Below, piece after piece: positions 28,039 through 36,841 of a DNA stretch of 64,000 nucleotides. The first letter of the stretch is position 1, and every line of letters begins with the position of its first letter. The DNA comes from Longitalea arenae (GTDB lineage: Bacteria > Bacteroidota > Bacteroidia > Chitinophagales > Chitinophagaceae). Below the pieces are notes generated by a model. It was not told where the DNA came from. It was given only the letters and a program-made list of their open reading frames with translations, and made no database searches. The position numbers and the translations under genes are program-made. The DNA lies in the NCBI RefSeq assembly GCF_016924755.1, contig NZ_JAFFJX010000005.1, positions 186,001 through 250,000 on the forward strand, read 5' to 3'.

Positions 28039-29229
28039 ATGATGCTTCATAATCAAAAAACCCGTATTGTCTTTTTTATCGGCAGTTTAAAAGGGGGGGG
28101 CAAGGAACGCCGATTAATTGAACTGCTTACTTACCTGAATCAAAAAAGTAACTATGAGTTGAAGGTAGTAGTGACCGGTACGGAAATAGATTATTCCGCT
28201 TTTTATAAACTGAATATTCAGTACGAGGTCATTACGAAGAGATGGAAAAAGAACGACCCTACGGTGGTCTTTAAGTTCTATAAAATATGTCAGCAGTTCA
28301 GACCACATCTTATTCATACCTGGGGACGCATGCAGTCGTTCTATGCGCTGCCTGCGGTTATTGGCAGAAAGATCCCGCTGGTGAACGGACAGATCACCTC
28401 AGCGCCGCCCGGAGCAGGAAAGTGGTCGTTCAAAAAGATGATCGACCTCATCAATTTCAGTTTTTCAACGGTGATCCTTTCCAATTCACGGGCTGGTATA
28501 GAGGCTTTCAAACCTCCGCCGGCCAAGGCGAAAGTGATCTATAACGGTATCAACCCGAACCGTTTCGAAAATCTGCCCGATCCGGCGGAGGTGCGTGCAA
28601 AGTACGGGATTGCAACACCATTTACCGTAATAATGGTGGCTACATTTTCAAACAATAAGGATTACCCTTTATTCTTCAGGGTAGCGGAACTGATTACCCG
28701 GGTGCGAAAAGACATTACGTTTATTGCTGCGGGTGATAATTGCGATGATGATTCGGTAAGGGAACCGTACTATAAGCTGGCGCGCCAGAACCCGAATATT
28801 CTGCTTACCGGACGCGTGAGGGATGTGGAAGCGCTGGTAAACACTTGCACTATCGGCGTTCTTTTTTCCAATAGGGCAGTGCACGGCGAAGGGATCTCCA
28901 ATTCGATTGTTGAATATATGGGCCTTGGCAAACCGGTGGTTGCAAATGATGCCGGCGGCACAAAAGAAATAGTACATAACAATGTAAACGGTTACCTGGT
29001 AACCCGGCAAACCGAAGAGGAAATTGCCGGATTGATCACTGAGCTAATTGATAACCCTGAAAAATGTTCAGCCTTTGGGAAAGTGAGCAGGAAGATCATT
29101 GACGAGTCATTCTCCCTTGATAAAATGGGAAAAGCCTTCGAACAAACCTATCAGGATATTCTGGCCAATGAAAATATTATAATTTATGAAAGTGCTATTC
29201 GTGAGCAGCGGCAACAGCAAAGAGTTTGA
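28039..29229 (+). CDS. glycosyltransferase (GT4-like) with an 8-G tract near its start
   Basis: 396 residues, GT-B fold. The N-terminus IVFFIGSLKGGGKERRLIEL has the glycine-rich loop; the C-terminal domain starts TVIMVATFSNNKDYPLFFRVA, and the E-x7-E motif appears in HGEGISNSIVEYMGLGKPV. Odd feature: the glycine loop is encoded by a run of eight G at 28093-28100 (codons 19-21). Such a tract can slip during replication and would shift the frame close to the start. The 3' end overlaps the next glycosyltransferase gene by 44 bp. Confidence 0.9.
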   Translation: MMLHNQKTRIVFFIGSLKGGGKERRLIELLTYLNQKSNYELKVVVTGTEIDYSAFYKLNIQYEVITKRWKKNDPTVVFKFYKICQQFRPHLIHTWGRMQSFYALPAVIGRKIPLVNGQITSAPPGAGKWSFKKMIDLINFSFSTVILSNSRAGIEAFKPPPAKAKVIYNGINPNRFENLPDPAEVRAKYGIATPFTVIMVATFSNNKDYPLFFRVAELITRVRKDITFIAAGDNCDDDSVREPYYKLARQNPNILLTGRVRDVEALVNTCTIGVLFSNRAVHGEGISNSIVEYMGLGKPVVANDAGGTKEIVHNNVNGYLVTRQTEEEIAGLITELIDNPEKCSAFGKVSRKIIDESFSLDKMGKAFEQTYQDILANENIIIYESAIREQRQQQRV

Positions 29230-30238
29230 TATCATACCTTTTATTAAAGAGCAGGGCGAATCCCTGAAGCTCGAGGGCATTGAAGTGGATTATTATCCGG
29301 TTCATGGAAAAGGTTTAAAGGGATACATAAAATCCGGCTTTCTTCTTCGCAAAATGCTGAAGAAAAAACATTATGACCTGATCCATGCGCATTTCACCTA
29401 TTCAGGGTGGACCGCCCTGATCGGTGCAGGATGGAAGATTCCCGTGGTGTTATCCTTAATGGGCAGCGATGCCAACGGCGAATACAAAGGAGAGAAAAAG
29501 GTAGTGCTAAGCAGCCGGGTATCGTCTTTAATGACCTGGTTGATCCAGCCATTTGTAAAAGCGATCATCTCCAAATCTGCCAATATTGAGCAATCGGTTT
29601 ACCTGAAACGTAAGTCATACATTATACCCAATGGGGTGAATATGCAAAAGTTCTGTCCGCCTGTGATGAATGGCCATAGTGACAAACCTGCAACAGATCG
29701 GAAAACGAAAGTTTTGTTCCTGGGCAATAAGAACAAACCCGGAAAGAATTTTCCGCTGGTAGAGGCTGCCATGCAGCATTTGGAATGGCAGAATGTGGAG
29801 CTGGTATGTCCTTTTCCCGTAGCGCATAATGATGTGCCGAAGTACTTAAATGAGGCAGATGTGCTGGTTTTCCCTTCGTATATGGAAGGATCTCCCAATG
29901 TAATTAAAGAAGCCATGGCGTGTAATTGCCCGATCGTATCAACCGATGTTGGCGATGTAAGCTGGGTGTTTGGAAAAACAAAAGGATGTTATCTGGCTTC
30001 TTTTGATCCGGCCGATTTTGCAGAAAAATTGAAAGAGGCCATCCGCTTTTCACAGACCAGGGGCAGAACCAAAGGGCGCCAACGCATTGTGAATCTCAGC
30101 CTCGATATGGAAACAGTGGCTAAGCGAATTCATGCTGTATATAGAAAATGTTTAACCAAAACTAAGTCATATCCATTTCCCGAAACAAATTATCACGCCC
30201 CCGTTCAAACTGAGTTGATTGGAAACAATAGTCAATAA
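29186..30238 (+). CDS. glycosyltransferase (GT4-like), overlapping its upstream neighbour
   Basis: 350 residues. ATG at 29186 lies inside the previous gene, in another frame, giving a 44-bp overlap. This start is kept because MKVLFVSSGNSKEFDIIPFI is a typical GT-B N-terminus. The donor domain begins KVLFLGNKNKPGKNFPLVEAA, and the signature is SYMEGSPNVIKEAMACNCPIV. The overlap suggests coupled translation of the two transferases. The last 30 residues are rich in polar residues and look unstructured. Donor sugar unknown. Confidence 0.9.
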   Translation: MKVLFVSSGNSKEFDIIPFIKEQGESLKLEGIEVDYYPVHGKGLKGYIKSGFLLRKMLKKKHYDLIHAHFTYSGWTALIGAGWKIPVVLSLMGSDANGEYKGEKKVVLSSRVSSLMTWLIQPFVKAIISKSANIEQSVYLKRKSYIIPNGVNMQKFCPPVMNGHSDKPATDRKTKVLFLGNKNKPGKNFPLVEAAMQHLEWQNVELVCPFPVAHNDVPKYLNEADVLVFPSYMEGSPNVIKEAMACNCPIVSTDVGDVSWVFGKTKGCYLASFDPADFAEKLKEAIRFSQTRGRTKGRQRIVNLSLDMETVAKRIHAVYRKCLTKTKSYPFPETNYHAPVQTELIGNNSQ

Positions 30239-30260
30239 ACCCCCAAAATGACGCGATCGT

Positions 30261-31241
30261 ATGAGAAAAAGTTTGAGAAACTTGGTGTGCCAGGTCGTAG
30301 CGCATTCATTTATCCTTACAGGCGTTGTGAGGTATGCAACCAGGAAAGCGCTAAACTCAAAATGTATTTTGTCCCTGTATTTTCACAAACCTTCGAAAGC
30401 TGAATTTGAATGGTGCATTCAGTGGCTCAAAAAAAATGGCTTCCGGTTTATTAGTCTCGATGATGTTGAAAGAGTAAAGAATGGGGAGATCCCCTTTCCA
30501 AAAGGATCGGTACTGCTTACGGTAGACGATGGCTGGCGGTCGAACGTGCCCAATGTAGTGGAAGTTGCCATCAGGCATGAAGTACCTGTAACCATTTTTG
30601 TGTCTACATCGCCGGTTGAAGAAGGCGCTTACTGGTGGTCCTATGTGCACCAGGCTAAACAAAAAGGTTTAATTCCATATACCAAGTACGAATTGAAAAA
30701 AATGCCCGAGCAAACAAGGGTTGGTATTTTACAGGAAATTAAAAAGAAGGTCAATCCCGGCAGGGATGCTATGACGGTTGACGAGGTTAAAACCATTTCT
30801 GCATATCCTTATATAACCATCGGCGCCCATACGCATACCCATCCGATCCTGATCAACTGCAATCAGAAACAGATCTATGAAGAATTGAAGATTTCCCGGC
30901 AAAAGCTGGAGTCGTGGATAGGAAAGGAAGTAGATTATTTTGCTTACCCCAACGGCGATTACAGCACAAGGGAAGCACAAATATTAAAGAACCTGAAGTA
31001 CCGGCTGGCTTTTTCTTCCGATCCCAAATACCTGACACCCGAGTCGCTTCGGAACAGTTTCACCCTGCCGCGCTTCGGTTTTCTGGAAGGCGCTTCTACC
31101 GCAGAGAATATCTGCCGCATGATAGGCATCTGGCAACCATTAATGATGAAGTTGTCGCGCTTTCCTTACTTAAAACCGAAGAAAAACAACAAAGAAATTA
31201 TTCAGGAAAGTATGCCTAAAGGAGGCCCTAGTCCAGCATGA
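30261..31241 (+). CDS. polysaccharide deacetylase family protein (NodB-like)
   Basis: 326 residues with a NodB homology domain at about residues 85-230. Metal-site motif 1 is VLLTVDDGWRSN (the paired Asp include catalytic base and metal ligand), and motif 2 is GAHTHTHP with the metal-binding histidines near residues 191-195. FAYPNGDYSTRE matches motif 3. Members remove N- or O-acetyl groups from sugars; in an exopolysaccharide locus a modification of the polymer or its precursor is likely. The N-terminus is weakly hydrophobic (LVCQVVAHSFILTGVVRY), so membrane association is possible. The stop overlaps the next start by 4 bp (ATGA). Confidence 0.9.
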   Translation: MRKSLRNLVCQVVAHSFILTGVVRYATRKALNSKCILSLYFHKPSKAEFEWCIQWLKKNGFRFISLDDVERVKNGEIPFPKGSVLLTVDDGWRSNVPNVVEVAIRHEVPVTIFVSTSPVEEGAYWWSYVHQAKQKGLIPYTKYELKKMPEQTRVGILQEIKKKVNPGRDAMTVDEVKTISAYPYITIGAHTHTHPILINCNQKQIYEELKISRQKLESWIGKEVDYFAYPNGDYSTREAQILKNLKYRLAFSSDPKYLTPESLRNSFTLPRFGFLEGASTAENICRMIGIWQPLMMKLSRFPYLKPKKNNKEIIQESMPKGGPSPA

Positions 31242-32257
31242 AGATCCTATTTGATATCAAACATCCCGCCCAGCTGAATCTTTTCAAAGGGCTTACCAGT
31301 GAGTTACGCGATGAAAACTGGGAAGTAACCATTTGTTACCTCCAGCGCGGCAAACTGCCTAATATTATTAAGCTGGAATACCCTGGCTTCAATACCATTC
31401 CGGTGGGAAGCAGTAAGGGAACCAAATGGTCAATACTCTGGGATGGCAATATTAAACGGACTCTTGCTTTTCTGAAACTTATCAGAAAAGAGAAATACAA
31501 TATTTGTGTAGCGGCCAGCAGTATTCCATTAGCGATGGCCTGTAAACTGGCGGGTATTCCGTTGATCCAGTTTTATGATGATCCCGAAAGAAAGCAGGTG
31601 AATTCGATCAATGCGAGGCTGAGCACGCAATTGTTTTTTCCGCCGATTGTGGAGAAGAGTAAAAAAGTATCCGTTTTTAATTGCCTGAAAGAGTGGAGTT
31701 ATTTAAGTCCCAGCCGCCTGCGGCCCGATGAGAAAGCGCTTCAGCCATACGGGCTTGTGCCGCACGAATATATTTTCGTTCGAGAGGTAAGTAATAAATC
31801 ATTTAACTACTATAACCAGCAGGATGGCATCATCAGTGGTTTTGCGGGGCAGATAGATCCCTCGGCCAAAGTTTTGTTATCGCTTGAAGATAAAAGTTAT
31901 GCAAACAGGTATCCTGCCCACTGGACCATTTTGCAGGAACCGGTAAAAGATATTCATTCCCTCATTTATTATTCCAAACTGGTCATTTCATCGGGCGACA
32001 GTATGGCCAGGGAGGGCGCCATGCTGGGCCTGCCAAGTGTGTACTGCGGAATCAGAAAGATGAAAGCAAATGAATTGCTGATGCAATTGGGCATACTGCA
32101 ACACCTGCCCGGTGACAGCGCAGTTCCTTTTATAAACATGATCATTGGAAAAGAATTTGACCGGGAAAAACAAAACAGCGTCAGGAAACAACTGCTTGAA
32201 CAATGGGATGACATGACTGCATTCATGAAAAAGCAGATTAACCGTTATAAAACCTAG
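31238..32257 (+). CDS. DUF354 family protein, GT-B-like
   Basis: 339 residues. The start MKILFDIKHPAQLNLFKGL is the hallmark of DUF354 proteins, which share the fold of UDP-GlcNAc 2-epimerases and GT-B glycosyltransferases. Other family-like segments are PLIQFYDDPERKQVN and the nucleotide-sugar site region VISSGDSMAREGAMLGLPSVY near residue 250. The biochemical role of DUF354 proteins is not settled; it could be a transferase or an epimerase. It is translationally coupled to the deacetylase upstream (ATGA overlap) and followed 5 bp later by the dehydrogenase gene. Confidence 0.82.
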   Translation: MKILFDIKHPAQLNLFKGLTSELRDENWEVTICYLQRGKLPNIIKLEYPGFNTIPVGSSKGTKWSILWDGNIKRTLAFLKLIRKEKYNICVAASSIPLAMACKLAGIPLIQFYDDPERKQVNSINARLSTQLFFPPIVEKSKKVSVFNCLKEWSYLSPSRLRPDEKALQPYGLVPHEYIFVREVSNKSFNYYNQQDGIISGFAGQIDPSAKVLLSLEDKSYANRYPAHWTILQEPVKDIHSLIYYSKLVISSGDSMAREGAMLGLPSVYCGIRKMKANELLMQLGILQHLPGDSAVPFINMIIGKEFDREKQNSVRKQLLEQWDDMTAFMKKQINRYKT

Positions 32258-32262
32258 AAACA

Positions 32263-33570
32263 ATGAAAATTTCAATTTTTGGCCTCGGATATGTTGGATG
32301 CGTCAGCGTCGGCTGCCTGGCAAAGAACGGGCATGAGATCATAGGGGTTGATGTAAGTGAATTCAAGGTTGATCTTATTAACAGAGGTTTACCCACCATT
32401 CAGGAAAAAGACATTGACAGCATTATTCGGGAAGGTTATGAAAAGGGCAGCATTTCAGCCACTACCTGCGCTGAAGAGGCAGTTCATAATACAGATCTGA
32501 GTATTATCTGTGTAGGTACTCCTCCCACTGCGAATGGCCATTTAAATCTTTCGTACATCTACAAAACGGCAGAACAGATAGGAAAGGCCCTGCGGGAGAA
32601 GGATAGCTTTCATACAGTGGTGATCCGCAGTACGGTAATGCCCGGCACCAATAAAAAATATGGCGAGATCATTGAAGAATTTTCAGGCAAAAAAAGGGGA
32701 ACCGGGTTTTCAGTGGTATCAAATCCTGAGTTCTTACGCGAAGGATCCGCTGTACATGACTATTACCATCCGGCAATAACCGTAATAGGAGGTGATCATA
32801 CCGGCGCTCTGGAAAAAGTAGCTTCTTTGTACCGTTGCCTGGATGCGCCCATTGAAATAACCGATGTGAAAGTGGCCGAAATCATCAAGTATATAAATAA
32901 TTCCTTTCATGCGCTCAAAATTGCTTTTTCGAATGAGGTAGGCAATATCTGCAAAGCCTTACAGATCGATCCGTTTAAGGTGATGGATTTGTTTTGCAAG
33001 GATACCCGCCTGAATATTTCTCCGGCCTATTTGAAACCAGGTTTCGCTTACGGCGGCTCCTGTCTTCCCAAGGATCTGAAAGGCCTGGTAACCCTGGGAC
33101 ACGACAATTACCTGGATACACCGGTGCTGGCAATGATCCATTCTTCGAATGAGCAGCATCAGAAGAAAGCGTTTGAGTTGGTGCATAATACAGGAAAGCG
33201 GAACATTTGCCTTGTTGGACTGAGCTTTAAGGAAGGAACCGATGACCTGCGTTACAGCCCATATGTTGAACTGGCCGAAACATTGATCGGCAAGGGATAC
33301 CGGTTGACGATTTATGATGAGAACGTTATTCTGTCAAAACTGGTGGGCGCCAATAAAGCGTATATCAATGAAAGGCTGCCCCATTTATCTGAGCATATCA
33401 GTAATAACCTCGAAACAGCGATCGCTGACAACGAGGTCGTAATTATAAGTCATAAGAATTTCGATGCCAAACACTACCGGCATTTGCTGAAAGAGAAAAC
33501 AGCCATAATAGACCTGGCCAGAATTCATGGCCTCGAAGAGTTGCCCAACTATGAAGGGATCTGCTGGTAG
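32263..33570 (+). CDS. nucleotide-sugar dehydrogenase, GDP-mannose 6-dehydrogenase (AlgD)-like
   Basis: 435-residue NAD-dependent enzyme of the UDP-glucose/GDP-mannose dehydrogenase family, making a nucleotide uronic acid in the cytoplasm. The NAD site is IFGLGYVG (residues 5-12); the catalytic cysteine is C267 in GGSCLPKD; SFKEGTDDLRYSP begins the C-terminal nucleotide-binding domain. Several details recall Pseudomonas AlgD rather than UDP-glucose dehydrogenase: the opening MKISIFGLGYVGCVSVGCLA, GTPPTANGHL, and a C-terminus ending EGICW. GDP-mannuronate is therefore the favoured product, by resemblance only. It supports a uronic-acid-containing polymer. Confidence 0.9.
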   Translation: MKISIFGLGYVGCVSVGCLAKNGHEIIGVDVSEFKVDLINRGLPTIQEKDIDSIIREGYEKGSISATTCAEEAVHNTDLSIICVGTPPTANGHLNLSYIYKTAEQIGKALREKDSFHTVVIRSTVMPGTNKKYGEIIEEFSGKKRGTGFSVVSNPEFLREGSAVHDYYHPAITVIGGDHTGALEKVASLYRCLDAPIEITDVKVAEIIKYINNSFHALKIAFSNEVGNICKALQIDPFKVMDLFCKDTRLNISPAYLKPGFAYGGSCLPKDLKGLVTLGHDNYLDTPVLAMIHSSNEQHQKKAFELVHNTGKRNICLVGLSFKEGTDDLRYSPYVELAETLIGKGYRLTIYDENVILSKLVGANKAYINERLPHLSEHISNNLETAIADNEVVIISHKNFDAKHYRHLLKEKTAIIDLARIHGLEELPNYEGICW

Positions 33571-33605
33571 GGGCATTTTCTCGATCATTTTCTAAAGTAT
33601 CTAGC

Positions 33606-34346
33606 ATGACACCGAAGGTTGCAGACCACTTCTTTGACATTGTGGTCAAAAAAAAACTTTACTCGAGTAAGGGTAATCTTAAGTTTCATCTCAATGGTCT
33701 TTTCGATCACGTAGATCTGTCGCAAAAAGAAGTATTGGATATCGGAGGAGGCAAGGGACTGCTGTCGTTGTATGCGGCAGTGAAAGGAGCCAGGAAAGTA
33801 GTATGTCTTGAACCGGAACTGGATGGCTCAAGAAACGGGATGATATCAGGGTATCAGGAGCTGCGAAACGAATTACCGGAGTCGTTACCGGTAGAATTGC
33901 TCCCGGTCACATTACAGGATTACCTGCAGAAAGCAGGTTCCGAAAAATATGATGTGGTAGTGCTGAATAATTCAATTAACCATCTCGATGAAGAAGCATG
34001 TATTCACCTGCGTGACAGCGATTCCAGTTACAGGACCTATGTGACCATTTTTAAAAACCTGTCACAGATCATGAAGAAAGGCGGTGTGTTAATTGCCACC
34101 GATTGTTCCTGTAAGAACTTCTTCAACGATATCCATGTAAAAAATTTTATGGTGCCTACCATTGAATGGCATAAACACCAGGCACCCGATACCTGGATAG
34201 CGGTATTAAAAGATGCGGGTTTCAAAAATCCAAAAGTGAAATGGTCCTCGCTTAACCGGCTCAGAGGCCCGGGAAGGCTCTTAATGGGTAATTATTTCAT
34301 GGCATACCTGACGAAAAGCTATTTTCAGTTGACTATGGAAAAGTAA
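33606..34346 (+). CDS. class I SAM-dependent methyltransferase
   Basis: 246 residues. The SAM-binding motif I is EVLDIGGGKGLLSLYAAVKGA (around residues 40-60), motif II includes VCLEPELDGS, and a later VVVLNNSINHL carries the motif typical of Rossmann-fold methyltransferases. The C-terminal half includes a GGVLIATDCSCKNFF segment. In this locus it most likely methylates a sugar or another part of the repeat unit; the acceptor atom is unknown. A 35-bp gap separates it from the dehydrogenase gene. Confidence 0.88.
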   Translation: MTPKVADHFFDIVVKKKLYSSKGNLKFHLNGLFDHVDLSQKEVLDIGGGKGLLSLYAAVKGARKVVCLEPELDGSRNGMISGYQELRNELPESLPVELLPVTLQDYLQKAGSEKYDVVVLNNSINHLDEEACIHLRDSDSSYRTYVTIFKNLSQIMKKGGVLIATDCSCKNFFNDIHVKNFMVPTIEWHKHQAPDTWIAVLKDAGFKNPKVKWSSLNRLRGPGRLLMGNYFMAYLTKSYFQLTMEK

Positions 34347-34386
34347 AACAGATTGAATTTATTAACCTTTTAAAGAGATCGTGGTT

Positions 34387-35763
34387 ATGTCTGGTCAAAA
34401 ACAGAAACGTGAGCTTTCAAGCCTGGCAGTTGATCTATTCCCACTCATTTTTGTATTTCTGGCAGTACTGTATTGCTTCAGGGATTTCAGGTTTTCTAAA
34501 AGAGATTGGATCGTTTTATCGGTTTTTATTATCATTTGGTGCTTGTTTGAATACCTCAGAAAACACCGTTATTCAGATCTGTCCACGAAATGGAAGAAAC
34601 GGATCTCGAGCCATGTAAAGACCTACGTTACGCTTATAATACTGCAGTTCGTAGTGCTCTTATATTTACCGGTTCCGATGGTTTTCTGGAAACAGGTGAT
34701 CACTATGACATTCGGCACTTTTGCGCTGGACTTCCTCATCAGTTTCCTTATCATTGACAGATTGTTCAGGGATGCAGGGAACCAGAAATTTGTGCTGGTC
34801 GCAGGCACCGGAAATAAAGCCAAAATAGTGGAGGACGAAGTGTTAACAAGTCATAACCATGGCTACCAGTTGAAAGGATTTATAAGTTGCGATAACCAGG
34901 ATGTGTGCATGATAGAGAGTCAAAAGGTGTTGGGGGATCTCGATAATATTAACCAGTACCTGCAGAGCAATGACATTGACGAAATTGTAATTGCTTTGCC
35001 CGACGATCAGAAGAACAATATCCAAAAGGTTTTATCAGTTGCCGATTATCATGGCATCCGGGTAAAATACGTACTCGATTACCATGAGTTGTTCGGCAGC
35101 CATTATAAGATCACGCGGTTTGGACAGGTGGATGCGGTGAACATCCGTGAAATGCCTTGTGACGGAAGGTATGCCCGGCTGGTAAAGAACTGTTTCGACA
35201 AGGTATTTGCCATCATAGCGCTTATTTTTTTACTGCCGCTGTTCGTGGTGGTTAGTATCCTGATCAAGCTTGAATCGCCCGGGCCGGTATTTTATTGCCC
35301 CGTGCGCATAGGAAAAGGAGGCAGGCCTTTCAAAGTGTACAAGTTCAGAAGCATGCGGCAAAACGATGATTCTGCATGCGGAGTGCACTCTACGCAGGTA
35401 AACGATCCCCGCATAACCCGCGTGGGACGGTTCATTAGAAAATACAGTATTGATGAATTGCCCCAGTTCATTAATGTTTTGTTGGGCAGTATGAGTGTGG
35501 TAGGACCGCGTCCGCACAGAAGATACCTTAATCGCCAGCTGCAGGAGAACGTATATCATTACATGCTGCGGCAATATGTAAAGCCCGGTATAACTGGCTG
35601 GGCGCAGGTGAATGGCTGGCGGGGACCTACTGATACTGAAGAACAGAAAAGACAACGTACCCTGCACGACCTCTGGTATATCGAGAACTGGTCATTCGCA
35701 CTCGACATGAAGATCATTTTCCTTACCATTTATAGCGCAAAAGCGCATAAAGCGGCTTTTTAA
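34387..35763 (+). CDS. polyprenyl-phosphate sugar phosphotransferase (WcaJ/WbaP-like)
   Basis: 458 residues from ATG at 34387 (GTG at 34381 also possible; AAAGAG lies about 10 bp before the ATG). The N-terminal half has four or five membrane segments, then a cytoplasmic CoA-binding-like domain (VLVAGTGNKAKIVEDEV). The C-terminal bacterial sugar transferase domain contains a membrane segment IIALIFLLPLFVVVSILIK, then ESPGPVFYCPVRIGKGG and KFRSMR, with the catalytic region RFIRKYSIDELPQFINVL and GPRPHRR. It transfers a sugar-1-phosphate to undecaprenyl phosphate and starts repeat-unit assembly. The sugar is unknown. Confidence 0.94.
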   Translation: MSGQKQKRELSSLAVDLFPLIFVFLAVLYCFRDFRFSKRDWIVLSVFIIIWCLFEYLRKHRYSDLSTKWKKRISSHVKTYVTLIILQFVVLLYLPVPMVFWKQVITMTFGTFALDFLISFLIIDRLFRDAGNQKFVLVAGTGNKAKIVEDEVLTSHNHGYQLKGFISCDNQDVCMIESQKVLGDLDNINQYLQSNDIDEIVIALPDDQKNNIQKVLSVADYHGIRVKYVLDYHELFGSHYKITRFGQVDAVNIREMPCDGRYARLVKNCFDKVFAIIALIFLLPLFVVVSILIKLESPGPVFYCPVRIGKGGRPFKVYKFRSMRQNDDSACGVHSTQVNDPRITRVGRFIRKYSIDELPQFINVLLGSMSVVGPRPHRRYLNRQLQENVYHYMLRQYVKPGITGWAQVNGWRGPTDTEEQKRQRTLHDLWYIENWSFALDMKIIFLTIYSAKAHKAAF

Positions 35764-35802
35764 GACAGCCTACTTTATTAACTCCACCTAAAAAAGTGTG
35801 TT

Positions 35803-36825
35803 ATGCAATTCACATCCGCACAATTTGAAATGATATCCAGCGCTGCATTCCTTGTAACAGGAGGTGCCGGCTTTATAGGATCGCATATTGCCGAATGTTT
35901 ATTGAGTGCCGGCGCCCGCAAGGTACGCGTACTCGATAACCTGTCCACAGGCCATTTCCGCAATGTGGCGCCTTTTGCCAATCATCCCCGGTTCGAATTC
36001 AGACGGGGCGATATCCGTGACATGGATACATGTAAAACAGCCTGTCAGGGAATGGATTACATATTTCATCTGGCTGCGGGCGGAACTGCGTATAGCTTTA
36101 ACACATCAGATTTTTTGAACCTGCTGGTTGTTGCTCATGAGGCAAGGGTAAAACGGCTTGTATATGCATCAGGCCCACCCGTATCTGATAACAACCGGGC
36201 GTCAAAAGCCGGTAATGCGTTTTCGCCCGACGCCAGCAGGTATATCAATGAATTGTATGCGGAAGTGTTTGCCCGGCACTACGGAATGGAAACCATTGGC
36301 TTGCGATATGGGAATGTGTATGGGCAACGGCAGTCCCTGAAAAGCGAATATGCAGCCATGATACCCAATCTGGTGATGCAGCTCAGCAGGCATGAATCGC
36401 CTGACATGGAAAATGCGGGCGCCAGATGCCATGATTTCAATTATATAGATGATATAGTGCAGGCCAACCTCCTTGCCATGCTTACCACTGATCCCCAGGC
36501 CGTTAACCAGGTTTATAATATAGCGGCCGAAGAAAAAACGTCATTGTTTCAATTAGCTGTATATTTGAGAGAATTGCTTAGTGCATTTGATGAACAAATA
36601 GGTCTTATAGAGATTGGTGGTGCCGGGCTGGATGAACAGGAAACGCATTCGCCTGATGTAGATGCAGTTAATGAAAAGGCGCTGTTGGGCTATAAACCCA
36701 GGATCTCCCTGCAGAACGGTCTGCTGAAATCAGTCAGCTGGTATTGGGCTTACCTGCCGCAATTTTCAGGTGAAACAGCGGAAAAAAAGCAACGGGAGCT
36801 TTCTGCATCCACCATTTCTGTATGA
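35803..36825 (+). CDS. extended SDR, WbpP-like epimerase homolog lacking catalytic residues
   Basis: 340 residues. The NAD motif TGGAGFIG (19-26) is intact and the sequence follows UDP-GlcNAc 4-epimerases of the WbpP type (ETIGLRYGNVYGQRQ, HDFNYIDDIVQANLLAM). However, the active site is changed: the Ser-rich strand reads YASGPPVSD, and where FSPYAxxK is expected it reads SPDASRYINEL, so the Tyr is replaced by D143 and the Lys by R146, with one residue deleted. About ten residues are also missing after HLAAGG. It is therefore probably not an active epimerase, though it may still bind NAD and a nucleotide sugar. It may serve as a subunit or regulator, or be decaying; the frame is open, which argues against a plain pseudogene. 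Confidence 0.85.
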   Translation: MQFTSAQFEMISSAAFLVTGGAGFIGSHIAECLLSAGARKVRVLDNLSTGHFRNVAPFANHPRFEFRRGDIRDMDTCKTACQGMDYIFHLAAGGTAYSFNTSDFLNLLVVAHEARVKRLVYASGPPVSDNNRASKAGNAFSPDASRYINELYAEVFARHYGMETIGLRYGNVYGQRQSLKSEYAAMIPNLVMQLSRHESPDMENAGARCHDFNYIDDIVQANLLAMLTTDPQAVNQVYNIAAEEKTSLFQLAVYLRELLSAFDEQIGLIEIGGAGLDEQETHSPDVDAVNEKALLGYKPRISLQNGLLKSVSWYWAYLPQFSGETAEKKQRELSASTISV

Positions 36826-36841
36826 TTTAAAAAAACATCAA

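Noticed and set aside
36770-36841. Upstream ATG extension of the DegT-type gene
   Set aside because: It would overlap the epimerase homolog by 56 bp; ATG at 36842 begins where the family-like sequence starts.
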